Notes: generated by a model from the letters alone, not told the origin. A stretch of DNA of 32,500 nucleotides from Chitinophagaceae bacterium (GCA_017307735.1 JAFKGR010000011.1:1-32500); one strand, 5' to 3'; shown: positions 7,927 through 16,676, counted from the first letter of the stretch. Made by a program: numbers and translations.

Positions 7927-8907
7927 TTAACCTCCCAATTTCTGCCCCTCCAACCACTTCTCACACTCCGAAAAAAATTGTTCCGGCTGTTCTATCCAGC
8001 ACAAATGGCCGGCATCTTTAATCACAATCTCCGTGGAGTTTGAAATATTTTTTGCAATCCTGTCGGCCTGCGATGCTTTGGGACAAAAGGAATCATCATC
8101 GCCCACCACAACCAATACCGGCACACTTATCTTATGCAGTTCCGGTAAAAGAATTTTACGCCCAAAACCAGATACGCCGGTGTAATCCCACGCTTTCTGA
8201 CTCAAAGTCGTATCAATCGTATGCGACATTAGCTTTACTTTGGATGTATCATGAAAATAAAGCGGCATACCCATCTTCATTATCTCCCCGATCGTATAAT
8301 GAGTGGTATCTTTTCCTAAAAACATATCAACTACTTTTGGCGCAATGGCTCGCCGTGCCCTAAGGTTTTTTGTAAACTCTGCTAAGTAAAAACTATCCGC
8401 TCCCGCCATCGGATCAAGGGCAATGATCCCATTCAGATTTTCATTGTGGTGAACGCCGAAATATAAAACCTGATATCCTCCGTCTGAATGGCCCAATAAC
8501 CAGACTTTGGATTGCCCGAGATAAACACGCAGACTGTCCATATCATTCATAAAATCTTTGTCGGTATATTTCGTCGGATCATCCGGACCGGTGGACTTCC
8601 CGCTGTTGCGTGTGTCGTAAAAAACCATGGTAAAGTATTTTTCAAATGGTTTCAAACTTTCATACAGATAGCCAACCGGATATCCCCAACCTGGCGAGGG
8701 GGCTAAGCAAACCGGTCCGCTGCCTGCCACATAATAATGAAGCGTGATGCCATTGACCGGTGCAAAATGCTCGCCAATGGATAAACGGTTATCAGTTGTG
8801 TCGTCCTTTGCACCATTTTGATTTTTACCGGAATTCTGATTGCATCCAAGCCCAAAAAATATCAATAACATGTATGCATAGACGAATAAAATTGATTTTA
8901 CTTTCAT
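7927..8907 (-). CDS. Lipoprotein alpha/beta hydrolase
   Basis: This 326-residue protein has a lipoprotein signal (lipobox FGLGC, lipidated Cys22) and should be anchored in the envelope. The hydrolase fold is shown by FYDTRNSGKS (97-105), the nucleophile elbow GHSDGG with S141, the acid in VVVGDDDSF (about D271 or D272) and H301 in DAGHLCW. A helical lid covers about 175-250. The sequence resembles generic carboxylic-ester or peptide hydrolases; the substrate is unknown. Its start lies 5 bp after the stop of the beta-lactamase-like hydrolase gene, so the two are co-transcribed. The downstream S33-like gene follows after 41 bp. The three together form an operon of exported serine hydrolases. 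Confidence 0.87.
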   Translation of the reverse strand: MKVKSILFVYAYMLLIFFGLGCNQNSGKNQNGAKDDTTDNRLSIGEHFAPVNGITLHYYVAGSGPVCLAPSPGWGYPVGYLYESLKPFEKYFTMVFYDTRNSGKSTGPDDPTKYTDKDFMNDMDSLRVYLGQSKVWLLGHSDGGYQVLYFGVHHNENLNGIIALDPMAGADSFYLAEFTKNLRARRAIAPKVVDMFLGKDTTHYTIGEIMKMGMPLYFHDTSKVKLMSHTIDTTLSQKAWDYTGVSGFGRKILLPELHKISVPVLVVVGDDDSFCPKASQADRIAKNISNSTEIVIKDAGHLCWIEQPEQFFSECEKWLEGQKLGG

Positions 8908-8912
8908 AGTAA

Positions 8913-10367
8913 TTATTTTTTGCTTTTTATTTTTACCTGAGTACGTTCCATGAACATGTTGAATGGTTCATCTGCTTTTATTGCATTCACTTTTCCATGT
9001 GCATCTCTTACGAAATGATACGTCGTATAAGAAAGAGCATTAATTCCCGTGCCGGATGAAATAAAAATATCTTTCGCAATCGGAAGGAGCGCCACTTTGC
9101 TGCCACCGGAAATTTGCGAAAACAATGTGTTTCCTTCCTGCGTGATATCATTGTCTATTTCCGCAGTGTTGCTATTCGCAACCAATGTAATGAACTGTGC
9201 GTGTAGTTTATAAATGCCCGTATAATCACTAAGCGATCGCGGATCCGTTTTTATAATTTCCGGACGGACAGCAGGGTGGCCGGCTGCCTGCAATGCGATG
9301 ATCATTCCGATAGCCATCGGATCTATTTTGCCATTGTTCGTAAGCAAAGCAATGTATAAATGCTGATCGGGCAGATGAAAAGTTGCCGATAGAAATCCCG
9401 GAATGATGCCGCCATGCCACGCAATAGATACTCCATTTGTATTGTTGATAAACCACCCGTAGCCGTATTGCGATTTCGCGCCGTTTTTCAATTCATGGTT
9501 TTGCCAGGCTTTTTGTAATAAAGCCGGGTCAACAATCTTCCCTTTATATAAAGCATTATCCCATTTCAACAAATCAGCCGTATTTGAGATAAGTTCTCCG
9601 GCAGTGTAAATCCATGACCAGTTTAAGTAAGCCGCATCCTTGTATTGGCCGTTCCCGGCCGGATCATATCCGGTTGCCAATCCGTGAATGATTTTGTTGT
9701 GTGTGCCAAAATAAGTGTGATTCATGTGCAGCGGATTAAGGATGTTTTTCTGCACATAGTCTTCATAAGGAATGCCGCTTACTTTTTCTATGATCTTACC
9801 CAACAAAAAATATCCGGAGTTGCTGTAGCTCCAGTCTTTACCTGGTTCAAACAATAACGGGTCGCGACTGAACCATTCCACAATACTGTCACGTGGCACA
9901 TCATCTTTAAAGTTTTTATTGAAATAATCTTTCCCGAAATAATCCGGAATGCCCGATGTGTGCGTCAGCAGATTTTCAATGGTAATGTGACGACCATGCG
10001 AATTATAATCAGGCAGGTATTTACGAATATCATCCCGTAAACCCAACTTGCCCTGCTGCACTAATTGTAATATGCTTACAGCAGTAAATTGTTTGGTATT
10101 GGAGCCAATTTCAAATTCATAATCTATCCGGTTGGGCACCTGCAATTCCACATTAGCCAGTCCGTAAGCCTTTTCAAATACAGGATGCCCGTCTTTGGCT
10201 ATCATCAAAACCGCACCGGGTGCATTGGCTTTGTAAATCGTCTGCATAAGGCTGTCAGCGTAAGCGTAATTACTCTCATTTGTTGAAATCGCTGGTCGTT
10301 GAGCATTCGTTTTTACAGAAGACAAAAGAGCCAGAGAGATGAGTTCCAAAATCACTTTTCCTTTCAT
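8913..10367 (-). CDS. Exported serine hydrolase, beta-lactamase/penicillin-binding-protein-like
   Basis: This 484-residue protein has a signal peptide (residues 1-22, ending KTNAQ). The beta-lactamase-like (PF00144) domain spans about 35-360. S89-x-x-K92 in EIGSNTKQF supplies the nucleophile and base, Y181-S-N183 in WSYSNSGY is the second motif, and H318-G-G replaces the KTG box. These signatures fit class C-like esterases, D-aminopeptidases and DD-peptidases. A C-terminal extension of about 110 residues (LSDYTGIYKL onward) is a lipocalin-like or DUF3471-type domain seen in many such proteins. It is the first gene of the hydrolase run and probably acts in the periplasm. True beta-lactamase activity is not implied. 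Confidence 0.9.
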   Translation of the reverse strand: MKGKVILELISLALLSSVKTNAQRPAISTNESNYAYADSLMQTIYKANAPGAVLMIAKDGHPVFEKAYGLANVELQVPNRIDYEFEIGSNTKQFTAVSILQLVQQGKLGLRDDIRKYLPDYNSHGRHITIENLLTHTSGIPDYFGKDYFNKNFKDDVPRDSIVEWFSRDPLLFEPGKDWSYSNSGYFLLGKIIEKVSGIPYEDYVQKNILNPLHMNHTYFGTHNKIIHGLATGYDPAGNGQYKDAAYLNWSWIYTAGELISNTADLLKWDNALYKGKIVDPALLQKAWQNHELKNGAKSQYGYGWFINNTNGVSIAWHGGIIPGFLSATFHLPDQHLYIALLTNNGKIDPMAIGMIIALQAAGHPAVRPEIIKTDPRSLSDYTGIYKLHAQFITLVANSNTAEIDNDITQEGNTLFSQISGGSKVALLPIAKDIFISSGTGINALSYTTYHFVRDAHGKVNAIKADEPFNMFMERTQVKIKSKK

Positions 10368-10477
10368 GACATTTTATTTTCAGGTTTTGAATTTTAAAAG
10401 AATTATTTAAAAGTGTCACTCATTGTTATGTTAACCATCTTATCAAATCAAGTTTTTTGAAATGACAGATATTTTTT

Positions 10478-10582
10478 GCCACTTAGACACCAGGGCACCA
10501 TCCTGTCCCGATAATTATCGGGAGCTATCAGGACACCAAGACATCCCTTAGTGTTTCTTTGTGTCTTCGTGGCTTGGTGGCT
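10478..10582. repeat. Dispersed CACCAAGACAC-type palindromic repeat carrying a nested palindrome
   Basis: The outer element starts GCCACTTAGACACCAGG and ends TCGTGGCTTGGTGGC, an imperfect inverted repeat with long arms. Its centre is interrupted at 10501-10533 by a second palindrome. Related copies lie at 11761-11837 and, degenerate, at 5541-5610. It occupies the space between the acetyltransferase stop and the serine hydrolase start. Confidence 0.7.
10501..10533. repeat. Nested palindromic insertion around TCCCGATAATTATCGGGA
   Basis: The core TCCCGATAATTATCGGGA (10506-10523) is an 18-bp perfect palindrome. The outer ends TCCTG and CAGGA are also inverted repeats. The 33-bp piece is flanked on both sides by CACCA (10496-10500 and 10534-10538), which would fit a 5-bp target duplication. 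However, CACCA is also common in the host repeat. Confidence 0.7.
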
Positions 10583-10624
10583 ATTTTTTTCTATATCATA
10601 TTTCATACTTAAATGACATTTTTT

Positions 10625-11743
10625 TCAACTCAAGACTTTATCGTAAACCTGATACACCAGTTTGCCTTTTCCGCCAATGGATTCTGCGAAACCTCTTGAA
10701 GCCATATTGCGCTCGTTCACCGTATAATACAAACTGCTTTTTAATCCCAACGATTCATGATACCCGTACAATTTCATGGCCATTGCTTTTGAGACGCCTT
10801 TTCCTCTGTATTCTTTTGTTATGCCGATTGCCAAAATACCTGCTCTGTGAAATTTTTTGGCGCGGGTCATCAGTTTAAATATTTGTATCAGACCAAGCCT
10901 TCCTTTGAAGGAGCGGAAGAGCGGCGTTAAATCGGGCAAGGCAAAACAAAAGCCCACGGGCTTGCCGTCTGCTTCAGCAATCAGCATTTGCTGCGGAGCC
11001 AGAATGGTTTTCATAGCGCCGAAAAAATCTTTCGTTTCCGCGTAGGTCATTTTGGTAAACTCCCATTCCTCCACAAAAGTTTCGTTGAGCAAATCAATTA
11101 TGATAGCCATGTCCTCATCCCAATTCTTTTTTGAAACAGTTCTGATGGACACTGTATCATAGGCAGAATACTTTTGTTTTGCTGTTCTGTATTTTTCGCT
11201 TGAAAAATCTATTTCATAAATCCACATCGGATAAGCAGGCCGGTAATTCAGGTTTTCAAAATACTCCTGATAATACGGAGGGTTCCATGCGAAAGGAAAC
11301 ATGGGTTCTTCGTTAAAAGTACGCACCACAAACCCGATGCTGTTTGGAGGACCGCCATTGACCGGAGCAATTATTTTTGTTACTCCTTTTTCTTTCAGCC
11401 AATCTTCAGCTTCCTGAATCATATCTTCCACTTCCAGCCTGCAATTTTCAGCCGCACCAAAAAACCCGATAAACCCAGCGCCGGGTTGTTTCTCAGCCTG
11501 AAATCTTTTATTGATAATGGCTGCACAGCGTGCTACATCCCGCCCGGATTTTGAGGCGATGAACAAACCAAATTCCATGTCTTTTGCCTCCATTGCCCTG
11601 CGATTGAGAAATTTTGTTACATCGCTGTCAATTTCAGAAATGTAAAATGGATATCCTTTCATTAATTTTCGTTCCAGTGAAACAAACTTCTTCAGCGCTG
11701 GTTTGTTGGATGGGTCTATTTGAGTGATGTTATTTTTTTTCAT
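10625..11743 (-). CDS. GNAT-family N-acetyltransferase
   Basis: This is a 372-residue cytosolic protein with no signal peptide. The C-terminal half holds the GNAT core. MLIAEADGKPVGFCFALPD gives strands beta 3-4, AILAIGITKEYRGKGVSKAM contains the acetyl-CoA pyrophosphate-binding RGKG loop, and the last part (YYTVNERNMASRGFAESIG) is the usual closing helix. The N-terminal half (VSLERKLMKGYPFYI and FIGFFGAAENCRLEVEDM) looks like a second, degenerate acetyltransferase-like domain, as in the FemAB-like and long GNAT proteins common in Bacteroidota. The acceptor substrate is unknown. It stands alone, with dispersed palindromic repeats on both sides, so it is probably a single-gene transcript. Confidence 0.8.
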   Translation of the reverse strand: MKKNNITQIDPSNKPALKKFVSLERKLMKGYPFYISEIDSDVTKFLNRRAMEAKDMEFGLFIASKSGRDVARCAAIINKRFQAEKQPGAGFIGFFGAAENCRLEVEDMIQEAEDWLKEKGVTKIIAPVNGGPPNSIGFVVRTFNEEPMFPFAWNPPYYQEYFENLNYRPAYPMWIYEIDFSSEKYRTAKQKYSAYDTVSIRTVSKKNWDEDMAIIIDLLNETFVEEWEFTKMTYAETKDFFGAMKTILAPQQMLIAEADGKPVGFCFALPDLTPLFRSFKGRLGLIQIFKLMTRAKKFHRAGILAIGITKEYRGKGVSKAMAMKLYGYHESLGLKSSLYYTVNERNMASRGFAESIGGKGKLVYQVYDKVLS

Positions 11744-11760
11744 TGTTCTATTTTTTCCTT

Positions 11761-11837
11761 ACCACCAAGACACGGAGACACTAAGGTTCACCAAAGTATC
11801 CCCTTGTGTTTTTTTTGTGTCTTAGAGCCTTGGTGGC
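11761..11837. repeat. Dispersed CACCAAGACAC-type palindromic repeat
   Basis: The left arm ACCACCAAGACACGGAGACA and the right arm, which ends CTTAGAGCCTTGGTGGC, form a long imperfect inverted repeat. It lies just upstream of the acetyltransferase start and downstream of the cyclase stop. It belongs with the copies at 10478-10582 and about 5541-5610. Confidence 0.75.
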
Positions 11838-11901
11838 AATTGTTTTTTATTCATTACTGCATTGCAAATGGTTGAGGTAATTGACTATCAGAAATGTTAC
11901 C

Positions 11902-12897
11902 TTATGAAGTGCAATTGATAAAATACATGTCAATTTCACCCTTCCCTTTGGCATTTATCCTCCCTCTGTATTCACATGGAAACTGTTCTTTGATCAGATC
12001 ATACGTGTAGGCAGACAGGTTGATTCTTCCGGTTTCAGATACCGCCACAATGCGGCTGGCAGTATTGACCGTATCGCCCCAAACGTCAAATTGCAAATGA
12101 TTGCGACCTATTACCCCGCCCACCAAAGCCCCACTGTGTATGCCGGCCCGGATATTCCATTTCAATCCGGTAACCTTATTTCTATTTTCCAGGTATTTCA
12201 ATATTTCAATTCCCGCCTTCGCCGCATTTACCGCATGATCCGGATCGCCTTTTCCGTTCAGACCGGCAACAGCCATATATGCATCGCCGATCGTTTTAAT
12301 CTTTATCAGGTGATGCTCCTGAACGATATCATCAAACTGCCCATACAGTTCATTGAGTTCCTTCAGCAATTTTTTGGGAGGTATGGTAGAAACAATATTG
12401 GTGAATCCCACAAAATCGGTAAACAAAACAGTAGCTTCTTCATACAGCCGGGGTTCTTTGGAACCGGGAAATATTTCGTCATTCGCTTCACCAAAAGGAT
12501 ACGATAGGTGCATGTGGGTTACCAGCATCCGGTCTCCTTCACGTTTATAAATGGCAGAGGCTCTTACAGGATCAATTTCAATTTTTTTATTATTGGGCAA
12601 TTTGAGGACGAAAATGATTTCCGCCATCAAACCTGTCGTTGTCTCATTGACAGGAAATGTTTCAGCCCATTTTTGATTCACCTGAATGCCGTTGGGAAGT
12701 TGCACCAATTCTTCCCTGAATAGCGATAGCCAGTCATTTTTGTTTTTAAAAACTTCCTGGAATGCTGTGCCGAATCCGGTACATTCGGGATGTAGAAAAG
12801 GAGTTATTCTTGCCAGCCGTCCCTCATCCATGCGGGATGATATAGCGCTCAACAATCCTGAAAATTCTTTCCGTGTTTTTTCTTCAATAGATGCCAT
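11902..12897 (-). CDS. Class III adenylate cyclase with N-terminal NTF2/SnoaL-like domain
   Basis: This 331-residue soluble protein would make cAMP from ATP. Residues about 8-135 form an NTF2-like (SnoaL_3-type) domain (FLHPECTGFGTAFQEVF through VTHMHLSYPF). Such domains may bind a small ligand. The class III catalytic domain spans about 150-330. All key residues are in place: metal-binding D161 (LFTDFVGFT) and D205 (IGDAYM), the adenine-selecting pair K201 and D271, and the transition-state residues N278 and R282 in DVWGDTVNTASR. The K/D pair indicates adenylate rather than guanylate cyclase. The spacings D271-N278 (7) and N278-R282 (4) equal those of canonical enzymes. The next gene upstream, an exported NTF2-like protein, ends 26 bp away and is probably co-transcribed. 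No cAMP receptor is visible in the window. Confidence 0.92.
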   Translation of the reverse strand: MASIEEKTRKEFSGLLSAISSRMDEGRLARITPFLHPECTGFGTAFQEVFKNKNDWLSLFREELVQLPNGIQVNQKWAETFPVNETTTGLMAEIIFVLKLPNNKKIEIDPVRASAIYKREGDRMLVTHMHLSYPFGEANDEIFPGSKEPRLYEEATVLFTDFVGFTNIVSTIPPKKLLKELNELYGQFDDIVQEHHLIKIKTIGDAYMAVAGLNGKGDPDHAVNAAKAGIEILKYLENRNKVTGLKWNIRAGIHSGALVGGVIGRNHLQFDVWGDTVNTASRIVAVSETGRINLSAYTYDLIKEQFPCEYRGRINAKGKGEIDMYFINCTS

Positions 12898-12923
12898 AAT
12901 CGTTTGCGGTATTTGCTTTTTTA

Positions 12924-13355
12924 TTATTCAAAAATGACCCATGCGCTTGCTATTTTATTCTCTGCAAATTCAAAAATGAGTACATCATAAATCGGCACAT
13001 CATTTTCATGTCCGGTAATTTTTTCTTTTACGATCGCCTTATTGCCGAGGATAATCAGATTTTCTATGGTTGAATGTTCGTTGGGAAATTTTGCATAGTT
13101 GTTTTTAAAATAAGCTATCAGATCATCCGGATTATTTATGACTACTTCACCCGCGATTGAATACATCTTCATGGTATCGGCGGCTGCTTCTCTCATTGCC
13201 GTCCAGTTTTGGGTGTTGCTGTATTCAAATATTTGTTTCACCCTATTGCGGATGGCCGCATTGTTTTGGTTGTTTTGAGCGGATAAATTGCCATATAAAA
13301 ACAACATTGCAAAAGCGATTAATAAAAATTTTGTACGTGGAATAATTCTTGTCAT
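12924..13355 (-). CDS. Exported NTF2-like (SnoaL/DUF4440-type) protein
   Basis: This 143-residue protein has a signal peptide (residues about 1-27, ending GNLSAQ). A single NTF2-like cone fold follows: helices NRVKQIFEYSNTQNW and MREAAADT, then strands ending in VLIFEFAENKIASAWVIFE. Such proteins are either small-molecule enzymes (isomerases, cyclases) or ligand-binding proteins. No catalytic Asp/His set is evident here. It lies 26 bp upstream of the adenylate cyclase gene, whose N-terminal domain has the same fold class. Upstream of its start is a 33-bp palindrome and then the first S10 peptidase gene. A role as a periplasmic partner of the cyclase is only a guess, since the cyclase has no membrane segment. 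Confidence 0.75.
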   Translation of the reverse strand: MTRIIPRTKFLLIAFAMLFLYGNLSAQNNQNNAAIRNRVKQIFEYSNTQNWTAMREAAADTMKMYSIAGEVVINNPDDLIAYFKNNYAKFPNEHSTIENLIILGNKAIVKEKITGHENDVPIYDVLIFEFAENKIASAWVIFE

Positions 13356-13380
13356 GGTGAATTTATTTTTTATTCTTTTT

Positions 13381-13413
13381 AAACCTTAAAGGTTTTAAAA
13401 ACCTTTAAGGTTT
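13381..13413. repeat. 33-bp perfect palindrome
   Basis: AAACCTTAAAGGTTTT, a central A, then AAAACCTTTAAGGTTT, the exact reverse complement. Each half is also nearly self-complementary (AAACCTT-A-AAGGTTT). It lies 17 bp after the S10 peptidase stop and 25 bp before the NTF2-like gene start. It is identical to the copies at 15022 and 19971. On the minus-strand transcript it is followed by an A-rich leader and not a U-run, so a classical terminator is not supported for that strand. Confidence 0.95.
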
Positions 13414-13430
13414 GTCTGCAGATGCATTTA

Positions 13431-14996
13431 TCAATGTGTACTATTAATAAACTTTGCCACGTTATCATGCAATTGTTTCAGGACAGGGATATTTAAATAC
13501 ACCATGTGTCCGGAATAATAATGTTCATAAGAAATGTTTTTCTGCAAAGCATTTGGAATAGGAAGATGATGCATTTCGTATTCTCCCTGAAAAAATGGTG
13601 TACCCAAATCAAAGTATCCCATATTGAGCATCACTTTCAGTTTGGGATTATAAATCATTGCCTGTGCCAGGTCGGGCATCACATTCGGGAAAGATGCAAA
13701 TGGACCATGCTTGAAATTCCATTGCCTGATAATGCTGTTCGGTTCGGGATAATAAGTCATTCCCATCCCAAATTTTAAATCGGTACGCATATAATTATTA
13801 AAGGCTCCTACAAACGCAGACGAAAATGTAGCGCTATGCGGATCGTACATTGGTGTCTTGCTCAGCGGGTCCATTTCAAAACCCTGAAAGCGCGTATCCA
13901 GTCTTCCGGTAACTTTATTCTCGTCACTCAAAATCATCTTTTCAAATTGTGGGCCGCTGATTCTCAAATTTGATTTACGTATATACGATACCGATAGTCC
14001 GGTAAACTGATGAATTTTTTCTGCGATTTGATTGAAGGTGTTTGAATCCAACAGTGATCCCTGCAACAGAGCGAGGGCATAATCGTGCATGGCAAATTGT
14101 TCTACCTCTTTTAAGAAAGGTTCCAATTGTGCCGGTTGGTTGGGCACCTTATGATAATACCAGGCTGTAGCTGCGGCACTTGGCAACGACAGCTCATAAG
14201 CCAGATTATTATTTCCCGGATCTCTTTCAGCAATATCAGACATATTGATATAGCTGAATAACTGAGATAAAAGAATAACACCATTCAGATCCACATTGTC
14301 ACGTGTTTCCAGAATATTTGACAACACTGCAGAACGAAAAGTTCCATAGCTTTCACCAAACAGATATTTGGGAGATTCCCAACGGTCATAGTCAGATAAA
14401 AACCGGGTGATGAATTGTGCAAATGCTTCGCCGTCGGGGTCAATACCATAAAAGTCTTTTGTTGTGCCCGCACCGCCGTCTTCTTTGGTGATGATGCGGC
14501 TGAATCCTGTACCGGGCGCATCAATAAAAACAAGATCACTTGCATCCAGCAGGCTGTAATCATTGTTTACTGTTTTGTAGGGTGGCAGTATCTTTTCCGT
14601 ATCTTTTATGACAGCACGCTGAGGCCCCCATGCACCCATGTGAAGCCATAACGTGGAGCTTCCCGGTCCGCCATTGTAAATAAATGTTACCGGTCTCTGG
14701 CTTTCATCACTCACGCCATCTTTAAAATAGGCAGTATAGAACATACTGCAGGTGGGTTTATCATCTTTGTTTTTAAGTATTAATGTACCGGCTACTGCCT
14801 GATAATTAATTCGTGTACCCTCTACTGTTACACTCCCCTGGGTAATGGACTTTTGAGGTTTTAAAAGTGACTGCGAAGTGCTGTCGGCCGATAAGCCGGC
14901 TTTCGCATTGGATGGAATTTTTCCCGTCTGGGCGAATGTTGTAGCACTGAACAGAATCAGGAAGAGAAGAATGTTGAGAATTTTTTTCTGTTTCAT
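13431..14996 (-). CDS. S10 family serine carboxypeptidase-like peptidase, paralogue 1
   Basis: This 521-residue exported protein has a signal peptide (residues 1-22, ending TFAQ) and the alpha/beta-hydrolase fold of family S10 (carboxypeptidase C/Y). The oxyanion motif NGGPGSS is at 108-114, the nucleophile S216 is in FGESYGTF, the acid D463 is in MGYFDLGTP and H497 is in YSGHMVY. S10 enzymes remove C-terminal residues from peptides, usually at acidic pH; the site here is expected to be periplasmic. Residues about 46-106 (SITQGSVTVEG, RPVTFIYNGG) are almost identical in all three paralogues in the window, while the middle and C-terminal lid regions differ. A 33-bp palindrome lies 17 bp after its stop and another 25 bp before its start. 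Confidence 0.92.
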   Translation of the reverse strand: MKQKKILNILLFLILFSATTFAQTGKIPSNAKAGLSADSTSQSLLKPQKSITQGSVTVEGTRINYQAVAGTLILKNKDDKPTCSMFYTAYFKDGVSDESQRPVTFIYNGGPGSSTLWLHMGAWGPQRAVIKDTEKILPPYKTVNNDYSLLDASDLVFIDAPGTGFSRIITKEDGGAGTTKDFYGIDPDGEAFAQFITRFLSDYDRWESPKYLFGESYGTFRSAVLSNILETRDNVDLNGVILLSQLFSYINMSDIAERDPGNNNLAYELSLPSAAATAWYYHKVPNQPAQLEPFLKEVEQFAMHDYALALLQGSLLDSNTFNQIAEKIHQFTGLSVSYIRKSNLRISGPQFEKMILSDENKVTGRLDTRFQGFEMDPLSKTPMYDPHSATFSSAFVGAFNNYMRTDLKFGMGMTYYPEPNSIIRQWNFKHGPFASFPNVMPDLAQAMIYNPKLKVMLNMGYFDLGTPFFQGEYEMHHLPIPNALQKNISYEHYYSGHMVYLNIPVLKQLHDNVAKFINSTH

Positions 14997-15021
14997 GATG
15001 AATTTTATTTTTTAGTTTTTT

Positions 15022-15054
15022 AAACCTTAAAGGTTTTAAAAACCTTTAAGGTTT
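15022..15054. repeat. 33-bp perfect palindrome
   Basis: Identical to the copy at 13381-13413. It is 7 bp downstream of the stop of S10 paralogue 2 and 25 bp upstream of the start of paralogue 1. Confidence 0.95.
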
Positions 15055-15061
15055 TTGTGTA

Positions 15062-16633
15062 TCAATGAGTACTTGCGATAAACTTAGCTACGTTGTCGTG
15101 CAGTTTTTTCAACTCAGGAATATGCAGATAAATCATGTGGCCTGAATTGTAATAGGCATACGATATGTTTTTCTGCAATTGAGCCGGAATATCCAGATGT
15201 TGCATTTCATATTCCCCTTCAAAGTAAGGCGTCACTAAATCGTAATAACCCATGTTCACCATCACCTTCAGCTTAGGATTATAAATCATGGCAGATGCCA
15301 TATCGCCCATGACGTTCACGAAAAACTTGCTCTGCCAGTTGATTCCCGGATAGGATGCACGAAAATCAAATTGAGGAAAGATGTTATTATTTGAAAACCT
15401 GTATTCCATCCCTTTCCCAAATTTTAAATCCTTACTCATATAATTATTAAAGGTTGATATTAAAGCGGAGGAAACTGTAGTAGTCGTTGGCTCAAAACCA
15501 GGGTATTCACTCAACGGATCCATTTCCGGCCCGGTAAAAGTGGCATCATAAGCCCCGGTAATTTTTTCTTCACCGGCCAACAACTCCTTCTCAAATCTGA
15601 TAAGTCCAATCCTCAAATTGGCTTTGCGGATGTATGAAACCGGTAGCCCGGTATAATCGTGCAGTTTGCCCGCAATACGGTTAAAAGAAGTGGAATCCAG
15701 CAAAGACCCCTGCAACAGGGCCAGGGCGTAATCCGTGATGGCAAAATGTTTTACCTCATCTAAGAAAGGAGCCATCTCTGCCGGACGGTTTGGAATTTTA
15801 TTATGAACCCATGCCGCCGCAGCTTCGGAGGGCAGCGCCAACACATAAGACAAAATGTCTCCGGCATGCGTCTGCGACATCTGGCTCTTGTTGAAACTGA
15901 AAAGCATTGACTGGAGGATAACACCATTGAGGTCAATATTATCTTCCGTCTCAAGAATATTGGAAACCACGGCTGAACGAAAAGTGCCATAACTTTCTCC
16001 ATACAAATATTTGGGCGAATCCCAGCGATTGTAGGTGGAAAGAAATTCCTGAATAAAATCAGCAAAGGCATGCCCATCGCCATCAACACTGTAAAAAGAT
16101 TTTGGATCGCCCGCGCCTCCTTTTTCTTTGGTAAGTATTCGGCTGAATCCAGTGCCAGGCATATCTATAAAAACCAAATCAGTGGCATCCAAAAGGCTAA
16201 AATCGTTATTGACAATTTTGTAAGGCGCTAAAAATCTTGTTGTGTCTCTCAGGAAAACACGCTGTGGCCCCAATCCGCTGAAATGCAGCCACACCGTACT
16301 GCTTCCAGGGCCGCCGTTGTAAATAAATGTTACAGGTCTTTGGCTTTCATCACTCACGCCATCTTTAAAATACGCCACATAAAACATGCTGCAAGTGGGC
16401 TTGTTGTCTTTACTTTTCAGAATCAGCGTACCTGCTACTGCCTGATAATTAATTCGTGTACCCTCAACCGTTACACTTCCCTGGGTGATTGATTTTTGGG
16501 GTTTCAAAAGATGCAGTGATATGCTGTCTGTTTTGGCGACTGCTATTTTGGAGACATTTTGCCCGTCTGCACTGATAAACAAATACACACACGGAAGCAA
16601 AGTGAATAACGCCAGCATTATTTTTCTATTCAT
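15062..16633 (-). CDS. S10 family serine carboxypeptidase-like peptidase, paralogue 2
   Basis: This 523-residue exported protein has a signal peptide (about 1-24, ending SADGQ) and the same architecture as its neighbours. NGGPGSS is at 106-112, the nucleophile S214 is in YGESYGTF, D465 is in MGYYDLVTP and H499 is in NSGHMIY. It shares the near-invariant N-terminal segment PQKSITQGSVTVEGTRINY with paralogues 1 and 3. At DNA level that part is strikingly similar to paralogue 3. It follows the tricorn-type protease gene after about 43 bp without a palindrome in between. All four genes read on one strand. The difference from paralogue 1 in the central lid suggests a different peptide preference (inference). 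Confidence 0.92.
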   Translation of the reverse strand: MNRKIMLALFTLLPCVYLFISADGQNVSKIAVAKTDSISLHLLKPQKSITQGSVTVEGTRINYQAVAGTLILKSKDNKPTCSMFYVAYFKDGVSDESQRPVTFIYNGGPGSSTVWLHFSGLGPQRVFLRDTTRFLAPYKIVNNDFSLLDATDLVFIDMPGTGFSRILTKEKGGAGDPKSFYSVDGDGHAFADFIQEFLSTYNRWDSPKYLYGESYGTFRSAVVSNILETEDNIDLNGVILQSMLFSFNKSQMSQTHAGDILSYVLALPSEAAAAWVHNKIPNRPAEMAPFLDEVKHFAITDYALALLQGSLLDSTSFNRIAGKLHDYTGLPVSYIRKANLRIGLIRFEKELLAGEEKITGAYDATFTGPEMDPLSEYPGFEPTTTTVSSALISTFNNYMSKDLKFGKGMEYRFSNNNIFPQFDFRASYPGINWQSKFFVNVMGDMASAMIYNPKLKVMVNMGYYDLVTPYFEGEYEMQHLDIPAQLQKNISYAYYNSGHMIYLHIPELKKLHDNVAKFIASTH

Positions 16634-16676
16634 GATAAATGTTTCTAAATGGATTTAAAATAATTAACGTATATCT

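Noticed and set aside
7886..7957. The longer start of the S33-like hydrolase
   Set aside because: It would overlap the preceding gene and place 24 residues before a complete signal peptide.
8913..10367. Calling the serine hydrolase an antibiotic-resistance beta-lactamase
   Set aside because: The SxxK, YxN and HxG motifs are shared by many esterases and peptidases, and the C-terminal extension and gene context favour a general hydrolase.
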